This document shows positions 1 through 11,500 of a DNA stretch of 25,807 nucleotides, in pieces. Position 1 is the stretch's first letter, and each line of letters opens with the position of its first letter. The notes beneath the pieces were generated by a model. The model was not told the origin of the DNA and ran no database searches. It was given only the letters and a program-made list of their open reading frames with translations. Both the position numbers and the translations under genes were made by a program. Origin of the DNA: Poronia punctata (taxonomy: Eukaryota; Ascomycota; Sordariomycetes; Xylariales; Xylariaceae); NCBI GenBank assembly GCA_022579005.1, contig MU401824.1, positions 1 through 25,807 of the forward strand, given 5' to 3'.

Positions 1-730
1 TAATATTAACTTATAATATTTTAAAAATAGCTTTTAATTTTTAAAAAGCTAACTACTACTTAATAATTAATTTAGCAAAAATAATAAATATTAAACTATA
101 AGCTGCTATAAAAGTAAATAAAAAAAAATAAAAAATAAATATAATTATTTTATTACTTTATAATAAGTATAACTTTAAAAATTGCTTTTATTATATAAAA
201 CGCTTAAATAAAAGCAACCTTTTTTTATAAAAAAATAAAATATTATAAAATAAGCTAGTATAAAAATAAATATAAAATAAAAAACTAAAAAAGCAATTAT
301 TTAAAATATAAAATAATTATACTATAAATTAAAAATACTAGCTTATAAGTTCTTTTATACTAATATATTAAAATAAATAAACAAAAATAAAAGCAAAAAA
401 ATAATATATAATAAACTATTTATAAAATAAACAAATATACTACTAAATAATTATAAATATATAAAAAAATAAAAATATTAAAATTAAAAAAAAGTTTTTA
501 TTAGTAATTATAGCTATATAGCTTTATAGCTTAATATATAGCTATAAATTTTTTTTTAAATTATAAAAACAAAACTTAAATTATTTAGCTAAAAAAACTT
601 TTTTATAAAATATAAAATGTTTTAGCAATAGCAGATTTTTGTTTAAAAAAAAATCAGCTAGCCTCTTTTAAACAAATTTCTTTTATAAAAATAAAATAGT
701 AATTAAAAACAAAAACAATTATCCTTTATA
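1..730. repeat. AT-rich, RIP-like block (left edge, continues outside)
   Basis: This stretch is almost pure A/T with scattered AGC, GCT, ACT and AGT trinucleotides, and stops saturate all six frames. The plus strand is A-rich over much of it (long A runs around 120–300), unlike the T-rich middle block. TC and GA dinucleotides are nearly absent until the last ~100 bases, where composition recovers. No coding remnant is recognisable. The best reading is old transposon DNA mutated beyond recognition by RIP or a RIP-like process. The right boundary is gradual over about 620–770. Confidence 0.8.
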
Positions 731-967
731 AACTTAGGCATTAAAGTCATAAAAATCTTAGGAACTTTTTTGCTGCCGAACACGCCCTAAGCAGCCTAGT
801 GCTGATATAGAGTCTTTAAGGTACCTACTTTGCCATTTACAAGTTACAATACACGCACGCTACCATTATTTGTTTGGTACTTAGCAATCACCAGTTTGGT
901 TTTGAGGTATCGGCCTCTTGCCATCATATCAGTGCCCGCCTTTTAGGGATTTCCATCATCGAAGCCG
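731..967 (+). promoter_or_regulatory. Transition from AT block and presumed promoter/5' leader of the ubiquitin-like gene
   Basis: About 240 bases separate the AT-rich block from the ATG at 968. Composition becomes normal here. There is a TACCTAC-type motif near 822, one of many copies dispersed through the non-coding DNA of this window. I see no clear TATA or CCAAT element. The presumed promoter is therefore very short or overlaps the edge of the AT-rich block. This is an inference from position only. Confidence 0.3.
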
Positions 968-1801
968 ATGTCAGATAGGGCCGCATCCCCGCCGACATCG
1001 AGGCATAACTCGCCGTCGTCGCGTCCCAGCGTTAGGAATGCCCACCGTAGTCGGTCTCCCCGAAGCCACGATGATTGGAATAGGGACAATCGAAGACCAC
1101 ATGATAACTACCGATCATTAGACGATACAAGCGACAGGAGCGATAGATACAAAAGTTCGCGCGACGATAGAAGAAGTCGTGACGCAAACTGGTCGGGCGC
1201 GCGGGGTAGGCAAGACAGATATCGTGACGAAAATAGGAGAGGCAGAGATAACGGTCGCGACCCCGGGGACGACCCAAAGGAACACGGCGACGGGGGTATG
1301 CCTAGGCCAAAAAGGGGGTTTGGCGGGCTCAGGTACAAAGAGAAACGTCGCCACGACGACCTAGACCAAGACAGCAGCCGGCGAGGAGGCACTTACCGAG
1401 GCTACCGCAATCGCTCACCTTCGCCCCGTCGCAGAGACAGGGACCCCGACCGTGACCGCACCGAACCCGCATCTTCTTTTAAAAAGCCCCGGAACAAACC
1501 CAGCGATACAGACACCTCGAAGCCCCCGACTAGGGCGCTGGCGGCCCCTGCTACCGGCGGCGAGGAGATGATCATAGTCCATGTTAACGACCGGTTGGGA
1601 ACAAAGGCTGCCATTCCATGCTTCGCAAGCGACTATATCAAGGATTTCAAGATCATGGTAGCAGCAAGAATTGGCAGAGAGCCGCACGAAATCCTTTTGA
1701 GGAGGCAGGGCCAACGTCCTTTCAAGGATATGCTTAAGCTCGAAGATTACGAAATCAGCAACGGCGTACAGTTAGACCTCGAAGTAGATACCGGGGACTA
1801 A
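968..1801 (+). CDS. Hub1/UBL5-type ubiquitin-like protein with long RS/RD-rich N-terminal extension (277 aa)
   Basis: Residues 201–277 form a complete Hub1/UBL5 fold: they begin MIIVHVNDRLG, continue through DYIKDFKIMVAARIG and PFKDMLKLEDYEI, and end LDLEVDTGD. Hub1 is a small non-conjugated ubiquitin-like protein that binds HIND elements in spliceosomal proteins such as Snu66 and modulates splice-site use in the nucleus. Asp222 corresponds to Asp22 of Hub1, the HIND-contact residue. Residues 1–200 are a disordered extension rich in Arg, Asp and Ser with many SR/RS and RD dipeptides, for example RNRSPSPRRRDRD near 147–159, as in SR splicing factors. Family members are usually about 73 residues, so this is a fusion or strongly extended form. 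The double tyrosine near the usual C-terminus is missing, replaced by an acidic tail ending Gly-Asp. The gene is a single exon. The ATG at 968 is the first in frame; the internal Met201 would give a canonical-length Hub1. It faces the MFS gene tail to tail. Confidence 0.85.
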   Translation: MSDRAASPPTSRHNSPSSRPSVRNAHRSRSPRSHDDWNRDNRRPHDNYRSLDDTSDRSDRYKSSRDDRRSRDANWSGARGRQDRYRDENRRGRDNGRDPGDDPKEHGDGGMPRPKRGFGGLRYKEKRRHDDLDQDSSRRGGTYRGYRNRSPSPRRRDRDPDRDRTEPASSFKKPRNKPSDTDTSKPPTRALAAPATGGEEMIIVHVNDRLGTKAAIPCFASDYIKDFKIMVAARIGREPHEILLRRQGQRPFKDMLKLEDYEISNGVQLDLEVDTGD

Positions 1802-2451
1802 AAGGGCTAGAGGAGAAAGGGCCGCATGAGGCAGGAGGCAAGAGGCAGGAGGCAGAAGCCACAAACCCTTTCGGAGCCCCGGTTTCGTCGCGAAATAAAA
1901 ACCTTTTTTTTCTTTCTTTCTTAGAAAACTGGGATGGGTAATTCGGCCTGCCTTAGTGGCAAAAACCAATATAGGACCACTGGGTAGAGAAAGTAATTAT
2001 GTCACATGAGGGGTAGCTTCCCATCTCTCTCAGGTAATGAGCAAGCAAAGTGTTAACATACATACCTCAGCCTCATTCACTCTATACTCGTACATCTCTC
2101 GCCTGTATCATGATATGCGAGCTTGGTATAGACGATCCATCTTTTCATATGTCATCTCGCACAATGACACTCTATTAACTGCCTGCATCTCGGTTTGTCT
2201 CTTTTGAACACGAGTGCTGTACAAGCGCATTTCTTAGACTTTGGTACGAAAGCTGTCCGCCCCGGTGCAGATTAGGCCGCCAAATCACATATAAAAGCGG
2301 CATGCACAGCTTGCCCCGGACGGCAACCTAGAGTAGGTAGACGATAGATGGCGTTACCATATCCCCTGGATCGTCGTAGCTGATTTTCTTTGCAGAGTTC
2401 CTTACCCTGTTTATCTGGGCAATGATAGAACAGTATCACCAATGGTAGGTG
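1802..2451. other. Convergent intergenic region with a small tandem repeat
   Basis: About 650 bases lie between the stop of the ubiquitin-like gene and the stop of the MFS gene, so this should hold both 3' ends. A 14-base unit, GAGGCAGGAGGCAA, occurs twice in tandem at 1828–1855. A pyrimidine tract of T and C follows at about 1903–1921. An ACTCGTAC motif, dispersed elsewhere in the window, occurs near 2086. No ORF here looks coding. Confidence 0.6.
1828..1855. repeat. Two-copy 14-bp purine-rich tandem repeat
   Basis: The unit GAGGCAGGAGGCAA at 1828–1841 is followed by GAGGCAGGAGGCAG at 1842–1855, one base different. It lies about 30 bases after the stop of the ubiquitin-like gene, probably in its 3' UTR. 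No function is evident. Confidence 0.8.
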
Positions 2452-4409
2452 TCACAAACCACAACCCTGGGCCTGAAGACTGCCATAGCTCTCTTCGTCT
2501 TCGCAAATCAACCGCATCTGCTCGCTCGGGACACAGCTAATTTGCTGTACCTCTTCTCTGTAGGCTTTAGCCTTGGCCGCCACATAACCTGTGAGAGTCA
2601 GGCCCACAACTGTCCCCCCCACAGCCAATGCGATATTGATGGGCGTTGGGTTGCCCTGAAGTGGGCCGTGAACCAGCGCGTCCAGGCCCGACTGGGAGAG
2701 CGTGAGAACGCCGGAAAGACAGGTGATGGCACCGTATAGACGGCCAAAAGTCGCGAAGCCAAACACTTTTGTGGCGTAGTCGCTTGGACGATGGCTAGTT
2801 AGCTCGGAGCTGAGGATGGCACGATAGATCAAAGCCCACCGCTGGGGGTGGGCCAATTACTTACGACATGGCAGAGTAATACAGCGGTCGGAAGATGACG
2901 AATAAAAGCACGGTGGCGTACCCGGCCCACAGGAAAGGAAGGCAGTTGAAAACCCCTATTAGGGCAATGAAACCCGTGAGCACGCCAATAGTGGCCGTGA
3001 CACTCAAACTGTCCAGCAGCCAGCCGATGAATGGCGTGGTTATGATGCCACCGACTGGCAGGGCGATGCCGAAGAACTTACTCACCGCTTCGGCGTCCTC
3101 GTCCGACTGCAACAGGTACCGGTACTGGGAATGAATGGTGGAGATGAAGTTGTTCATCTTCAGCATCTGCACCACCGTCAGAAGCAGGATGAGGACGAAC
3201 CACGCCGTCATCATCTGCCTATGAGCTGGTAGGCCGTGCAAAACGCCCCATACGCCACTCGCAATCTGAACTTCATCTTGTTTCTGAGCACGCTCCTCAC
3301 GCTCGTCAGAACTGCCGAGGAGGTCTTCTATCTGGTCAAGCTTGGCCAGGCGACGGTCCGCACGGGCACCCCGGACGCGGCGAAGCTCTGTCTGGCTGTC
3401 GATATCTTCGTCGGAATCGTGCACGTCCCGACTCGCATCCTGGGCTCTCTCTATTTTGTGCTCTAATTCGGGCGTGGTGTGGTATGCGTCACGGGGCATC
3501 AGAGCGAACTCGCCCACCAGTAGGACGACCGGAATAGCTAAATAGGCGAAGAAGAACTGGTTAGGTGCGAAAGCACCGTCCGTGGCCTCCCAAACTATTT
3601 GGTATAGAAGTAGCACGGCGGCCGAGGCATCGAACGACCCCGTGATGACAGCAACAATCAGGCCCGAGTACTTGGGGAACGCGTTGGATAGCTGGAAGCT
3701 GGGGACGAATAGGAATGTGCCCCCTAGAGACAAGAAGACGTTACCGACAACATAGCCGTCGAATTCGGGGATGGCAAAAGCGTAGCCCAACAGTACACAT
3801 CCGGCGGCTATGAATACAGACGCTGCCAAGTAGCAGGCCCGTCTTCCGTAATGGTCTAGGGAATAACCGGCAAATAAGGCCGACACGTTTGCTACGATGG
3901 AGGCAACGATGAAGAAAAGGTTGAGACGCATATCCTGCTCGGGGCAGGGGATGGGGGGCGGGGATACCCTCTTGCCGCCGCCGTCGTCGTGAACGGCCGA
4001 GGCGTCGCAAAGATCGGCGTACACACCCTCGGCGATCAAGATTGGCTTCAGTGAAGCGAATCCAAACACCACCCCGGCAGCAAGACAACACATCAAGGCC
4101 CCGAACACAACCTGGACTGCCGACGGCAACCGAAGAGAATTAGTCCTGTAATTTCGGCACTGACAAGTAATACTTGGGGGCCAATGTTGGATTCCACTTA
4201 CACAGACGCTTTGCGCTGGAGACCTTGTATGCGGCAGCATGTGGCAAAGGTCCGACGGCATGGTCAGTGGATTCGGCAGTTTCAAGAGGCGCGAGAGGAT
4301 CAAAGCTCAAGGGGCGCCAGAGTCCTTTGTTCACAGCCGACTCCTGGTCGCTACCTGGCAAATCCCGGTCGACGCCTTCGATGGCTGTGACATGTTGGGC
4401 GAGCGACAT
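2452..4409 (-). CDS. MFS transporter, FMP42/SLC43-like, three exons
   Basis: The proposed join on the minus strand is 4409–4202, 4116–2865 and 2782–2452, giving 1791 nt and 596 aa. The N-terminus (about 69 residues) is hydrophilic and cytosolic. It joins as ...SSAKRL/FQVVFGALMCC, which starts the first membrane helix. The loop GYSLDHYGRRACY is the MFS signature between helices 2 and 3. A charged central loop (ELEHKIERAQDASRDVHDSDEDID...) separates the two halves, and the second half contains MNNFISTIHSQYRYLL and FFGIALPVGG. These features match the yeast FMP42 / animal SLC43 type, which are putative or known amino-acid facilitators; the substrate here is inferred only from family. The C-terminus (SQSGLDALVHGPLQGNPTP plus a last helix) is complete. 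Both introns have GTAAGT donors and leave the frame intact. The exon 2–3 acceptor is chosen because it yields YYSAMSDYATKVFGF, as expected for the family; an acceptor at 2810 would insert nine residues. The ubiquitin-like gene lies downstream in the opposite orientation. Confidence 0.85.
2783..2864 (-). other. Intron 2 of the MFS gene (82 nt)
   Basis: The donor GTAAGT starts at 2864, directly after the codons for SAM. A GCTAAC branch site lies about 16 bases before the acceptor CCAAG ending at 2783. Two other in-frame acceptors exist: TCAG ending at 2810 and TAG ending at 2798. The latter is only three bases past the branch adenosine and is unlikely. Use of 2810 would insert nine residues before SDYATK. 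Confidence 0.65.
4117..4201 (-). other. Intron 1 of the MFS gene (85 nt)
   Basis: On the minus strand the donor is GTAAGT starting at 4201 and the acceptor is GGCAG ending at 4117. An ACTAAT-like branch site lies about 24 bases before the acceptor. The nearer acceptor ATTACAG would create a TGA at the junction, so the downstream one is required. The join produces KRLFQVVFG. Confidence 0.7.
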
Positions 4410-4777
4410 CGAAATTCAAAGACGAAGAGTGGTAGAGTCGTGCAACGACCTGCGGCGCGGAAACCCCACAGTATAGATGTATCCTAGGCTTTATCCACCT
4501 GTTCCTCGACTCCACTGTACTAGCCTAACCTAGGTTATGTACGAGTAGGTAGGGTGTTGGTTAGTCTAGGTCGCAGGAGAGTTTGGCCGTTAATTATTAT
4601 AAGGCAAGCAAGAGCCCCCGCTAGAAGTACGTGTATAGTAGCCCGGCCTCTTTGACTTTCTTTCTCGCCTGCGCCTTCATTCCACCCACGCAGCGACCAG
4701 CGGATCGGGTAGCACACCGAGGAGGAGGCCGAATGTTATTACACCGAGGAAGCGCTTACTTGTCGAGCAACTTGAGG

Positions 4778-4890
4778 CTGTATCTGTGCCTGTGCCTGTG
4801 CCTCTGCCTGTGCCTGTGCCTGTGTCCCTGTGTCTGTATCTGTGTCTGTGCCCGTGTCTGTGTCTGTGTCTGTGTCTGTGCCTGTGCCTA
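4778..4890. repeat. Degenerate CTGTGC/CTGTGT hexanucleotide microsatellite
   Basis: About 19 hexamer units of CTGTGC, CTGTGT and close variants (CTGTAT, CTCTGC, CCGTGT) run in phase across this stretch. The left part is richer in CTGTGC and the right part in CTGTGT, as if two variants expanded separately. It lies outside genes, about 370 bases upstream of the MFS start. Both strands are open in frames that would encode Leu/Cys or His/Arg runs, with no sign that either is used. Confidence 0.9.
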
Positions 4891-5544
4891 TCTTTACCTG
4901 CTTTCATGGGTAACTCTCCTATTTAGTAGATACTAGATAGGCATTCTGAGGACGCAGTCTGTCTAATGGCTCGGAAAGGAGCGTTTTATGTTGCTTTGTA
5001 CGCACGTATGCTATCACGCCGTGCCACTAGCAGGTGGGAGAGTGGGGGCACCCGCCAGGTGGAGGTTATCGAAACTACTCGTGCTTTCATGGCCATCGTT
5101 GATAGTATGACCCATCGTCCTGTGTAGATAGTAGAGAGAGCTGCCAAGTATCCACTGTCACAACCTACACGTAGATGCATCACGATCCTCATCCTGTGAA
5201 GCACTCCGGCGAAGAATCGGGCGGTGTGTATAATATGTTGTACTTCCATGGTGTACTGGTCATACAGTAGGTACTTTGCTATTATAGTAGGTACACGTAT
5301 CTATGTAGTTGCAGCTACGGTTGATATGCAAGTAGGCTCGTGCAGAGTCAGTCGGGGTCAGTTGTTCGCAAATGCTACCGCAACATTGCTTGTTTGCCTA
5401 CCTACCTAGCAGCATGTCACGAGAATTGCCACAAGAATTGAGAAAGAGCGAAACTTACTAAGTGATTACATGTAAGTTTAACTTACGTCTATATACCTGT
5501 AATTATTGTGCTAACCTACATGTAGTCGTTTCACCTCAACCTGA

Positions 5545-5560
5545 CATCTAGATAAGTACT
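5545..5560 (+). repeat. Left copy of a 16-bp direct repeat bracketing the AT-rich block
   Basis: The sequence CATCTAGATAAGTACT occurs here, just before composition collapses to AT-rich, and again in the same orientation at 12939–12954, just after it recovers. The match is exact over 16 bases and stops at both ends. It may be a remnant of element termini or a product of an insertion or recombination event. It could also be an instance of the repetitive motifs common in this intergenic DNA. Confidence 0.6.
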
Positions 5561-5574
5561 CGAGCTTGAAGTCT

Positions 5575-8500
5575 TTTATTTGTTTGCACCACTACCCTAG
5601 CTGCTTATCTAGTTTTACATTTTTATTAGTTTAAATTAACCTTTATTACCTTTATATTTTGCACCTTTGTTTTTATATAATATAGGCTTTATAGTTTTTA
5701 GCTACTTTAAGCATTTTAGTATTTTTTTTTAGCTTTTTTTAAGCTACTTAGCTTTTTTTAAAATTTTTACTTTTGCTATATACTTATAGCTTTATTTAAG
5801 TAGTTAGCTAGCAAGTAGCTTTTTTTTTAAAGTACTTATATATAAAGTTTAATAAAAAAAGTTAAACTTTAAAGCATACTTATTATTATTTAGCAAATTA
5901 CTAATTACTTAAGCTATAAAAAACTATAGTTTATATGTTTTTTTTTATAAATTATTATAATTAGTTAATATTATATAAAATATTATTAATTAATATAGTT
6001 AATTATTATTGCTTAGTTATTTACTTTTTTTATTAAAGTTTAAATTTAAAGTATTAATAGTAGCAATATTAATATTAGCTTTAACTTTGCTTTAAGTTTA
6101 TATATAATAATAATTATAAGCTAGGTTATAATTTAAAAATAAAAGCTTTTTAATTATTTTAATATTTTTTAGCAACATTTTTTATATTAAATAAAAAACT
6201 TTTTTTTTTTTTTTTTTTTTAATATTTTTTATTTAAAGCAATAGTTTTATTTATTATTATCTTTATTTAAATTATATTATAAAAATAATTAATTATTTTT
6301 TAAAAGTTTTTAAAAAAGTATAATTTTTAAAATAAGTAGCTAAAGTATACTAGCTATAGTACTTAAACTACTATTTAGTAGTAAGCTAGCTACTTTTTAA
6401 AAATTATATTAGTTATATATAATAATATTACTATTAATTTAATAAGCTTATTTTTAGTTTTTAAAAGTACTAGTACTTTTTTACTAAAAAATGTTTAAAT
6501 TTTTATAAACTTTTTTTAAACTAATTATATAATTATATAGTTTATTTAAATATGCTTTATAGTGTAATTATTGCTATTTATTAAATAATATTAAGCTTTA
6601 AAAGTTTTTTAAAATATATTTATTTTAATAATAATAGCTTTATATAAAAATTTTTATAAAAAGTCTTTAGCTTTAAAAATGCATTATTTAATTTAAACTA
6701 TTTTTTATATTTTTAATTTTTTAGTATAAGATTTAAATTTATTATATAATATATTTACTATATATGTTATATTGCTTATAGTTTTTAGTTTGCTTTTTAT
6801 TTTAATTTTTAGTAAATATTTATATACTTATAAAAAGCTATAAGTTTATATTTAATTATTATTTATATTAAGCAAATAGTATAGTTTTAAAAATTATTAT
6901 TATTATTATATTTTAACTAGTTTAGTTTTTTATTTTTTTAAAGTTAAGTTTTAAAGTTTTTAAATAGTTAACTTAGCTTAATTATATTTTTTAATATTTT
7001 AATATTATAAAATTAATAATATATTTATTTTTAAGTTTTATACGTTTTTTAAAACTTTTATTTTTTTTATTTATAAATTTTTTTAAATTTTTAAACTTTA
7101 TATTTAAGCTTTTTTTTTAGTTTTATATAATAAGCCTAAGTAGTACTAAATATAAGTGTTTATAATCTTATTTAATATAGTAGGTTTTTTTAATTAAATA
7201 AAACTGCTTTTTTATAGTTTTTTTTATTTATTATAAAACTACTTATAATTTTATAGCTATAAAAAAGTGCTGCTTATTTATTATATTTATAAATATTATA
7301 TTATAAAGTAAAAAATAAAAGTAATAGTATTTGCTTTTTTAATAGTAAGCTATTTATTTAGCTATATTTATAATAAGTTAAAGTAAACAATTACTTTGCT
7401 TACTATACTAAATATAAAAGCTATAATAATATATTATAAGCTTTAAATACTTGCTTTTTTATTTATATATAGCTTATATGCTTAAAGTTTTACTATTTTT
7501 TATTAGTATAGCTTTTTTTTTATACTATTTACTAATATATTTTTTTAATTTTAGCTTTTATAAAGCTTATATTAATAAACTTTGCTTAGTACTATATTTA
7601 TAATATAATTAAAAAGTTAATAATAACAATTTTGCTTTTTATTAATAAGTAGTATTAAAGCTATAAGTTTTTAGTTTTTTTATATTTTTTAATTATTTTT
7701 TTTAAAAATTATATTATTATATAGTATTAGTTTTTTTTATTGCTTATTAGTATTTTTAAGTGCTTATAAAAATTATTTTTAATTAGCATTTATATTTAGT
7801 TAATAAAAACGTTTATAACGTTTTTTACTTTTATTAAAAAAAACTTTTTTTAATTAATTTTTAATTTATTTACTATATTATAGTTATTTAAAAAATTTTA
7901 TAGTATATTTATTTTTACTTAGTTATTAAAAACTATAATAATATTATTAATATATATTAATAACTTTATAACTTTTATATTAAGTAGTATACTTTATAGT
8001 TTTTAGTAATTTTTTATAGTTTTTATAAAAGCTTTAATAATAAGTATAAATAATAAGTAGCTTATAAAGTTATTTTATTAAATACTACTTTTTACTAATA
8101 TTTTATTACTAAAGTAGCTATTTATAAAAAGTTAAATTATTACTTTATTATATAAAGCTTTAATTTATTTAATAAAAAGTTAAAAAATATTAAAAAACTT
8201 TATAAATTTTTTAAAAAAATTATATAAAACTTTATTATATACTTTTTTTAGTTTAAAAAAAGTAAAGCAACGTTATTATTTTTTTTGCTTTTAAAGTTTT
8301 AAATTAGCTATTATATTGCTTTAATATTATTATTTATAAGTTTGCTTAAAAAAAAAGCTAACTATTATTTTTTTATAACTTTTTTAAGCGCTTTAATTAA
8401 GCGTTATATTATAATTTTAATAAAAACTTTTTAATTAATGTTTATTAAAAATAGTAATTAATAGTTTTTAAAAAGTTTTAAGTTTTTTTTTTAATAGTAT

Positions 8501-11500
8501 TATTAGCATTTTTTTTATTTATTTATTAAGTACTTTATTTTTTTACTAAAGCTTATTATAAAACTTTATAAATATTTTTATAATTTTATACTTAAACGCT
8601 TTATTTTAATACTTTTTTATTTAATATTTTAGCAAGGTTTTATATAGCTTAGTAAAAATACTATTTAAGCTAGGTGCGCTTTTTAAAGCAGCTTATTTAA
8701 TAGCTACTTTAACTTTTTATTTAAAAACTAGTTTAACTAAGTTTTTTTAATTTTTTATATTTATAATTAAAATATTTTTTAAATTTTTACTTATAGCTTT
8801 TAAGTTAAATGCTTTATAGCTATATAGTTTACTATAAAACTTATATACTACATTTAAAATATTTTTAAAATTTAAATACTAGTTACTATTTTTATTTTTT
8901 AGTATAAAAATTAATATATTTATATTTATTTTAGCTTTAAAAAAAATACTATATAAAAGCTTTATTTAATAAAAAATATTTTATTAGTAAGTTATATAAG
9001 TAGTTTTTTTATTTTTATTTGTTTAGCGCTAGCTTTTTAGTATTTAAATTTTTAATTTGCTTTTTAAGTGCAATATTCTTTTTTTTGCCTATTTTTTAAT
9101 TAATTTTTTTTAAGCTTTTTAAATAAATGTTTTTTTTTAGTATATTTTGCTTAATATAGCTTTTTTTTTTTAAAGTATGCTTTAAAAGCCTTTTTATACT
9201 TAGTTTATTTAGTTATATAGTTAATATATTTAGTTTTTTTAAAAAGTTTTTAATAAGTTTTAATATAGTAATATAATTATAGTACTAGCAGCAATAATTG
9301 CTATTATTTTAGTTTTTTATTTATATTTATAAGTAAAGCTAGTTTAACGCTAATATAATAATAATTTATTTATAGTAGCGTAAATATAATTATTTATGCT
9401 TTAGTAAATTTTACTTAGTTTTTTTAAGCATATATTTTATTTAGTTATAATATATTAAATATATGTTTAAAAGTAAATTTTTTAAAGCTAAGGTTTTTTT
9501 TTAACTATTTACTAGCTAAAAACTTTAGTTTTTTTATAGTATGCTTAGTAAGCTATAAAATACTTTTAGTTTTTTTTTAGTAGTTTTTTATTTAATTTTT
9601 TATTAATATAGCGCTTAGTTATATTTTAATTTTTTTTAATAATATTAATAAAATTTTATAGTATAAAAAAGTTAAAATTTTTAAAATTAGTTAAAGCTTT
9701 TAATTATATTAAAAACTATTTATATTTTACTTTAAATAATTTTATAAGTATATATATATTTACTATTTAAATTGTTTTATTTTAAAAGGTAATATTAGTA
9801 ATTATAAGTTTTTTTTTTAGGTTTTTATATATTAAGTGCTTTTTTAGTTTTTTTAGCAATTAGGTTTAAAATACCTATTTAGTATTAATAATAGTAGCTA
9901 AGCTACTTTTATTATTTATTTTTTTAGCTATTTTTACTAAGTAAAACGTTTTAGTTTTAAGCTTTTTTTTATTAAATTTTTTTAAATTAGCTTTTTAAAT
10001 TATAAGTATATTTAGTTTTTTATTTTTTATTAATTTAATTACTTTTTAAAAACAAGCTAGGTTTATAATAAAGTTAATATTTAAAAAAGCTATATTTAAA
10101 TTAAGCACTATTATTTTTTTTAAGCATGTTTTTAAGTATGCGTTTAGTATGCTTAAAAAGGGCTATTTATAAAAGGTAATATTTAAGCTATATATATATA
10201 TTTTAATTATATTTAGGGTTTTTTATATTAAAAAGTATATTATATATTTTATATAAGTTTGCTTTTTTATTTACTAGCTTAAACGTTATAATATAATAAA
10301 AAAAAATTTTAATATATATAGTAATTAGTTTTAAACTTATATTTATAATTATTATTGCTTTGCTTTTAAATGTTTTTTTATACTTTTAAGTATTTATTTA
10401 AAACTTAATATTTTTTTGCTTTAATTAAAGCTAATTATAAAACGCTATAATAAGCTACTGCTTTACTATATTGCTAATATAAATAGTAATTTAAATTTTA
10501 GCGTTTTTAAAATAAAAAATAGTTAATTTTATATTATATATAATACCTTTTTAGCTACTAAGCTTAATATATTTTTAGTTAAAAAACTAAGCTATTGCTT
10601 TAGTTTTTATTTTAATAATTTTTTTTATTTAAATATAACGTTTTTAAAATTTTATTTAAATTAGTTTTAACTATAATATAAGCATTAATAATTATTTTTA
10701 TATTTAATTATTAATTTTTTTTATAAAGCTTTATAAAAAGCTTAAAGTATAAGTGCTTTTTACTTGCTTTACTATTTATATTATAATTTTTAAACTTTTT
10801 TTATTTTTTAGCTTATATAAAAGCAAGCTTTAAAGCTTAGGTTTTAATTTTTAATAACTAAGCTAAGTTAATAAAAAAAGAAGCAAAAAATAAAGCGCTA
10901 TTAGTAGCTAAAGTAGCAGCTTTTGCTTTTGCTACTTTAATTTAAATATTTTTTTAAGCAAAAATAAAGTGCTAGTTAAGCTTTTTTTTTTTTATATTAT
11001 ATGTTTATTAATAAAAAAAAAGTTAAAGTTAAAAGCTACCCTTTTTTTTAGCTTTTAACAAGCTTAAATAAAGCTAATATTAGCATTTTTAAGTTTTATA
11101 TAAAAAAGCTACTTTTAAAAGTATTTAAAAGTATTTAAGTTAAACTTTTTAAGTTAAAATAAAGTTTTTTAACTAGTTAGTTTATTAAATTAGCTACTTT
11201 AAATATATTTTTTAAAAGTATACTTATTAAGTTATATTTAAGTTTGCTAGCTAAAAAAAAAAAGCGTTAAAAAGTATAAAAAAGCTAAAGATAATAAATA
11301 GTATAAGTTTTTTATTAGCTACTAAATAAGCTATTAAAAAAAAAAGTATATAAGCATTTAGCTAAGCTTTAAAAAAGCATGCTAAATAGCAATCTTATTA
11401 CTATTATTATTTTTATTATATTATTATTATTATTTTTATTAAATAAAAAAGTTAGCTTAAAAACTTTTTTTTTTTTAGCGTTAATAGCAATAATTTTAGT

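Larger units (their letters stand above)
4410..5575. other. Upstream region of the MFS gene and gene-free stretch up to the AT-rich block
   Basis: About 1.2 kb without a convincing gene. The first few hundred bases should hold the MFS promoter. The rest contains the hexamer microsatellite (4778–4890), several GTAGGTA/TACCTAC motifs (around 4545, 5267, 5288 and 5400) and a 15-base inverted repeat at 5472–5486 (GTAAGTT, one base, AACTTAC). ORFs over the microsatellite are low-complexity artefacts. Confidence 0.6.

Noticed and set aside
4631..4936. ORFs on both strands across the hexamer array (Cys/Leu-rich plus strand, His/Arg-rich minus strand)
   Set aside because: They exist only because the repeat unit length is a multiple of three and lacks stops. 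No protein-like sequence lies outside the repeat.
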